Virus record (IMG/VR): IMGVR_UViG_3300006923_000021
Location: 1-64,000 of that record
Reading direction: 5' to 3' (one strand)
Origin: a virus
Length of the DNA: 64,000 bases
Part shown: piece by piece, positions 60,893 through 64,000 of the stretch
Layout: each line of letters starts with the position of its first letter
How positions within the stretch are numbered: position 1 is the first letter of the stretch
The notes under the pieces: generated by a model
The model's database searches: none
Told to the model about the DNA's origin: nothing
The model's input: only the letters and a program-made list of their open reading frames with translations
Made by a program: the position numbers and the translations under genes

Positions 60893-61732
60893 ATGGTAGA
60901 AGAAACCCCGACCCTAGAACAAATCGCCGAATTAAATCCAGACGCTATAGTGTTAGACGGTCTACATGGAGCAATCGTCGGTATAGGGTATTCAAAAGAT
61001 TTAGAACCTAGGTTGATTTATTCAATAGAAACTATTATATTAACTCTTATGGGACGTGACAAAATGACAGAACAAGAAGCTATAGAATTTTATGACTATA
61101 ATATTGCAGATGGGTATTTTGGAAAACATGGCCCCATATTTTTAGAAAAACCAACACAACAAAGTAGTGAGGTTATAGGAAAAGAAGGTGCCATAGAATT
61201 TAATAATTTACCTTCAAAATCTTCTACACCTACTATGACATATGCTGGAGTGGGTTCCAGAGTTACTCCAGCTTCTATATTAAAAGCTATGACAGACGTA
61301 GCTAAAATGCTTGAGTCTAAAGGATATACTTTAAATACAGGTAAAACATTTAGAAATAAAGAAGAAGGTGCAGATAAGGCATTTTCAGATGGTACAACTC
61401 AAAAGAATTTGTTTTCACCAGAAGTACAAGGTAGTAGAATAAAAGAACAAACTATAGCTAAAGAAATACATCCTGCACCCTCAAGATTAAAGGGTGGAGG
61501 CCTTAAACTTATGGCTAGAAATACTAATCAAATATTTGGAGATAATTTAGATACTCCTGTTGATTTTGTATTATTCTACGCTGAAGAAACAGATAATCCA
61601 TTAAGACCTAAAGGTGGAACAGGGCAAGCAGTAGAAATGGCTAGGCGTAAAGGTATTCCAACTATTAATATGACTGATACTAATTGGAAAAATCAATTAG
61701 AAAAAGTATTAGAATTACCCAATAACAACTAA
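60893..61732 (+). CDS. SLOG/LOG-like nucleotide-binding domain protein, 279 aa
   Basis: Two parts. Residues 1-75 ('DAIVLDGLHGAIVGIGY', 'KMTEQEAIEFYDYNIADGYF') form a small domain found with phage proteins. Residues about 110-275 have a Rossmann-like SLOG pattern: 'MTYAGVGSRVTPASILKAMT', 'KGYTLNTGKTFRNKEEGADK', 'VDFVLFYAEETD', 'GTGQAVEMARRKGIPTIN', as in LOG/DprA relatives. Such domains bind or cleave nucleotides and occur in some defence sensors. The ATG at 60893 is preferred; an upstream in-frame ATG would add a hydrophobic, non-conserved stretch. Confidence 0.6.
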   Translation: MVEETPTLEQIAELNPDAIVLDGLHGAIVGIGYSKDLEPRLIYSIETIILTLMGRDKMTEQEAIEFYDYNIADGYFGKHGPIFLEKPTQQSSEVIGKEGAIEFNNLPSKSSTPTMTYAGVGSRVTPASILKAMTDVAKMLESKGYTLNTGKTFRNKEEGADKAFSDGTTQKNLFSPEVQGSRIKEQTIAKEIHPAPSRLKGGGLKLMARNTNQIFGDNLDTPVDFVLFYAEETDNPLRPKGGTGQAVEMARRKGIPTINMTDTNWKNQLEKVLELPNNN

Positions 61733-61759
61733 AAAAAATAAAAATATTACTCCAGGGGC

Positions 61760-61787
61760 TTGACAGGGGGAATTTTTTTCCTATAAT
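61760..61787 (+). promoter_or_regulatory. Strong sigma-70-like promoter before the Ro-like gene
   Basis: TTGACA at 61760-61765, 16-nt spacer, TATAAT at 61782-61787; closer to the general bacterial consensus than the other promoters. The mRNA would have a leader of about 70 nt, unlike most genes here. Confidence 0.55.
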
Positions 61788-61864
61788 TAAACAACGTTAG
61801 TGACTTTTACCATTTTTTTACTTACTTATACAACTATTCAAAACAGACTTTAAAACTAGAAATT

Positions 61865-63304
61865 ATGAATTTACGAGACTCACTTCAGACACAAGACACG
61901 GTAACCGAAAAGGGGATGACAACTAACTCATCTACTTTAAATCACTGTGTAGACCTATTTTTTCAGATAGGTGCGATGAGAGGGATGGACAAGAAAAGAC
62001 TTGTTTCTAAATTCTCAAAGGCATATAACGAAGACGCTCTAATGTCCATGAGAATTTTATTCTGGGCAAGAGACGTAAGAGGTGGTGCTGGTGAAAGACA
62101 AATTTTTAGAGATTTACTAGATTGGTTATGTGAAAACCACAGTGATGTACTAAACAAAAATGTTCACTTAATTAGTGAATATGGAAGGTGGGATGACATT
62201 TTGACACTTGTTGGTACTACAAACTGTTGGTTGGAACCATTAGCTTTAATCAAAACCGCTTTGGAAAACAAAGATGGGTTATGTGCAAAGTGGATGCCAA
62301 GAAAAGGTGTGAAAGCAAATACGATTAGAAAGTACATGAAAATGACACCTAAAGAATATCGTAAGATGGTAGTGGGGCTAACTAATGTGGTGGAAACTAG
62401 TATGTGTGCTAAGGAATGGGAGAATATTGATTATTCTAAATTACCATCCTTGGCATCGTCTAGGTACCAAAGAGCATTCCATAAGAATGATGGTGAAAGG
62501 TATGAGGAGTATGTAGAGTCTCTTAAAAAGGGAACTACTAAGATTAACAGTGGAGCAGTTTACCCTTACGACATCACTAAATCTGTTAAGTTCGGTGACG
62601 TGGAAGTTGCTAGTGAACAGTGGAAAGTTTTACCTAATTACATGGAAGGTTCTGAAGAAAGAATTCTCCCAGTGGTAGATGTTTCAGGTTCGATGGGTTG
62701 TCCCGTGGGAAATAACCCTAACCTTACTTGTTTGGATGTCGCAATCTCATTAGGTTTATACATTTCGGAAAGAAACTTAGGACCCTTCCAAGATACGTTT
62801 GTAACGTTCTCGGCGAGACCGAAACTTCAAGTACTTAATGGTAACCTAAGGGATAGAATAGTGCAATTGTCACAAGCGGATTGGGGCATGACCACTAACC
62901 TAGAAGCTACCTTTCAACTGATTCTAGGTCAAGCTGTTAAACACCAAGTTTCACAAGATGAAATGCCTACCAAAGTATTGATTCTCTCAGATATGGAATT
63001 TGATGAAGCTACAGCTAAGTCATGGAGAACTTACGATAAAGTACCTCAGTGGAATCCAACCGCACAACAAATGATTAAAGGAATGTATGAAGAAGCTGGA
63101 TACGAAATGCCAGATATCGTTTACTGGAACTTAAATGCCAGAAATGATAATTTCCCAACTTCAGTTAATGAAATGGGAACAGCGTTAGTGTCTGGTTTCT
63201 CTCCTTCAATCATGAAAAGTATTTTAACATGTGAGGAGTTTACTCCTTACAAAATAATGATGGAGACTATCGACTCTGGTCGATACGAACCAATCAGGGT
63301 CTGA
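61865..63304 (+). CDS. Ro60/TROVE-like RNA-binding protein with vWA domain (DUF2828-type), 479 aa
   Basis: The N-terminal two thirds are helical repeats with 'LMSMRILFWARDVRGGAGER', 'GRWDDILTLVG' and 'SSRYQRAFHKN' patterns, like the HEAT-repeat ring of Ro60 and DUF2828 proteins. The C-terminal vWA domain has a complete metal-binding motif D-x-S-x-S ('PVVDVSGSMGCP' near 271) and 'KVLILSDMEFDEA'. Ro proteins bind misfolded RNAs and Y RNAs. It has its own promoter with a leader, a structured region and terminator downstream, and a nucleotidyltransferase gene next, so an RNA-handling role is likely. Confidence 0.7.
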   Translation: MNLRDSLQTQDTVTEKGMTTNSSTLNHCVDLFFQIGAMRGMDKKRLVSKFSKAYNEDALMSMRILFWARDVRGGAGERQIFRDLLDWLCENHSDVLNKNVHLISEYGRWDDILTLVGTTNCWLEPLALIKTALENKDGLCAKWMPRKGVKANTIRKYMKMTPKEYRKMVVGLTNVVETSMCAKEWENIDYSKLPSLASSRYQRAFHKNDGERYEEYVESLKKGTTKINSGAVYPYDITKSVKFGDVEVASEQWKVLPNYMEGSEERILPVVDVSGSMGCPVGNNPNLTCLDVAISLGLYISERNLGPFQDTFVTFSARPKLQVLNGNLRDRIVQLSQADWGMTTNLEATFQLILGQAVKHQVSQDEMPTKVLILSDMEFDEATAKSWRTYDKVPQWNPTAQQMIKGMYEEAGYEMPDIVYWNLNARNDNFPTSVNEMGTALVSGFSPSIMKSILTCEEFTPYKIMMETIDSGRYEPIRV

Positions 63305-63362
63305 TGGGTAGACCAAAGAATCTCTTCGGCAAAATTTAACTATAAATCAAAACCAGAGAGAG

Positions 63363-63571
63363 AGGTGGAAGTTACTCCCCACCTTGTTGAATAACAAAAA
63401 AAGGGGTATTTAGTCTCAGGAGTCCTAAGTAAAAAAAGAGTCCAAACATGATTCTGACTACCCAGAAGATTTGACAACTATCGTGACATGTTCACGTTTT
63501 TATAGAAAGGAAGGTTACAGCAATCTTTAATTGTAACCAAATCAAACAACGACCCCCTTCCTGAATTTATT
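63363..63571 (+). ncRNA. Candidate structured RNA (possible Y-RNA-like) downstream of the Ro-like gene
   Basis: No ORF. Visible elements: hairpin AGGTGG/CCACCT (63363-63384); a tRNA-like block 63404-63463 with GGGTA/TACCC ends, a D-arm-like TTAG/CTAA stem with an 11-nt GG-containing loop, and a 5-bp T-arm-like stem GAGTC/GATTC with 7-nt loop, but no anticodon arm; hairpin CGTGA/TCACG (63483-63497); AGGAAGG/CCTTCCT ends enclosing a GGTTACA/TGTAACC hairpin (about 63508-63562). It ends just before a strong terminator. The T-loop does not match TTCRANN, so it is not a tRNA gene. RNA identity is inference; it could also be the 3' UTR of the Ro-like mRNA. Confidence 0.4.
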
Positions 63572-63600
63572 AAAACCCCAGTGACGACTGGGGTTTTTTT
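63572..63600 (+). terminator. Strong intrinsic terminator
   Basis: AAAACCCCAGT-GACG-ACTGGGGTTTT: 11-bp perfect stem, 4-nt loop, then T-run. It ends the region downstream of the Ro-like gene. Confidence 0.85.
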
Positions 63601-63602
63601 AT

Positions 63603-63633
63603 TTGCATATATAAAGTATTTTCCCTATATTTG
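63603..63633 (+). promoter_or_regulatory. Host-type promoter of the nucleotidyltransferase gene
   Basis: TTG at 63603-63605, 20-nt spacer, TATATTTG at 63626-63633. The sequence TTTTCCCTATATTTG-TATTA is shared with the promoter at 56447. Confidence 0.6.
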
Positions 63634-63653
63634 TATTAATAAAATTAGAAATT

Positions 63654-64000
63654 ATGCCAAAGATATTTGAAGTAGGGGGTTGTGTTAGAGATGAGATACT
63701 AGGTGTCCACACAAATGACATTGATTTCACTTTTGTACTAGATGATATTAATCAGACAGTAGATGAAGGTTGGGAACAAATGTTGGGCCACTTAAAATCC
63801 ACAGGATTTAAAATATTTTTGGAGACAAAAGATTGTTTTACTGTAAGAGCCAAATTCCCTAAAGGACATAAACACGAAGGTCTAGTTGCAGATTTTGTAA
63901 TGGCAAGAAAAGAAGTGGGCGTGATTCCTGGTACTAGAAAACCTGTTCTTAAGTTGGGCACCCTAGAGGATGATTTGACTCGAAGAGATTTTACACTAAA
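63654..64000 (+). CDS. tRNA nucleotidyltransferase / poly(A) polymerase family, N-terminal part (runs off the window)
   Basis: Class-II nucleotidyltransferase head domain: 'KIFEVGGCVRDEILGVHTND' then D-I-D-F-T-F (the catalytic Asp pair), 'FVMARKE', and 'GTLEDDLTRRDFTL', which ends in the R-R-D-F-T motif of CCA-adding enzymes and poly(A) polymerases. 115 codons are visible without a stop. Whether it adds CCA, A or C cannot be told from this part. It follows the Ro-like gene and the candidate RNA, with its own host-type promoter. Confidence 0.8.
   Translation, partial: MPKIFEVGGCVRDEILGVHTNDIDFTFVLDDINQTVDEGWEQMLGHLKSTGFKIFLETKDCFTVRAKFPKGHKHEGLVADFVMARKEVGVIPGTRKPVLKLGTLEDDLTRRDFTL

Noticed and set aside
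63403-63463. Canonical tRNA gene
   Set aside because: There is no anticodon arm, the T-loop lacks TTCRA, and four unpaired bases separate T-stem and acceptor; reported only as a tRNA-like element.
1-64000. Integrated prophage with attachment sites
   Set aside because: No integrase, no host genes at the edges and no direct repeats of att type were seen.

Overview
This window is a segment of a large tailed-phage genome that probably infects a Bacteroidota (flavobacterium-like) host. The phage assignment rests on very long tail or baseplate proteins, a T4-type recombination and replication block (RuvC-like resolvase, zinc/TOPRIM primase, gp47/gp46-like nuclease pair), cell-wall lytic enzymes, and many small genes packed head to tail. 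The host assignment rests on AT-rich DNA with no clear Shine-Dalgarno sequences, promoters of the Bacteroidota TTG-N19/20-TAnnTTTG type, a SprB-like Ig repeat in a tail protein, a bS21 and a histone-H1-like (Hc1) protein of Bacteroidota type, and a type-II glutamine synthetase. No integrase, attachment site, CRISPR array or canonical tRNA gene was seen.

Layout. 1-16.9 kb (+): seven virion genes, several of which share an N-terminal 'LTD.GR' module or a C-terminal 'EIGLYD' tail-collar motif. 16.9-23.2 kb (+): DNA replication and recombination. 23.2-24.4 kb: two genes (SprT-like, cysteine-peptidase-like) behind near-identical host-type promoters. 24.4-26.6 kb (-): acidic low-complexity proteins plus a 20-residue Cys-rich peptide gene. 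26.7-38.6 kb (mostly +): RpoD-like sigma factor, membrane proteins, an amidase and possible spanin-like pair, Hc1-like protein, DnaJ, a DUF4338/DruA-like protein. 38.7-54.3 kb (both strands): late genes, including three WCTA-motif paralogues (one with leucine-rich repeats), M23 peptidase, second amidase, bS21, a membrane HExxH protein, DUF192, a DHH phosphoesterase and a GH24 lysozyme. 54.3-61.7 kb: DUF3310, DUF932, PcfJ-like protein, glutamine synthetase, three thioredoxin-fold proteins, a SLOG-like protein. 61.8-64 kb: a Ro60/DUF2828-like vWA protein, a structured intergenic region ending in a strong terminator (candidate ncRNA), and the start of a tRNA nucleotidyltransferase (CCA-enzyme) gene.

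How it may work together. Two promoter classes are visible. One resembles the host consensus and precedes replication, metabolism and RNA-related genes. The other is an 8-bp TATTTATA box on the sense strand, 3-21 nt upstream of the start codon of about twenty genes that are virion, lysis or unknown genes. In eight of these the ATG follows the box by only 3-4 nt, so the mRNAs may be leaderless; a phage bS21 would fit such altered translation initiation. Several late proteins of unrelated type begin with a short leader that reaches an [ILV]-x-E site, as in T4 capsid-targeting peptides, which suggests a set of head-packaged, injected proteins. The other candidate system is the Ro-like protein / ncRNA / nucleotidyltransferase cassette at the right edge.

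Limits: everything is read by eye. Family names rest on motifs, and the first and last genes may continue outside the window.
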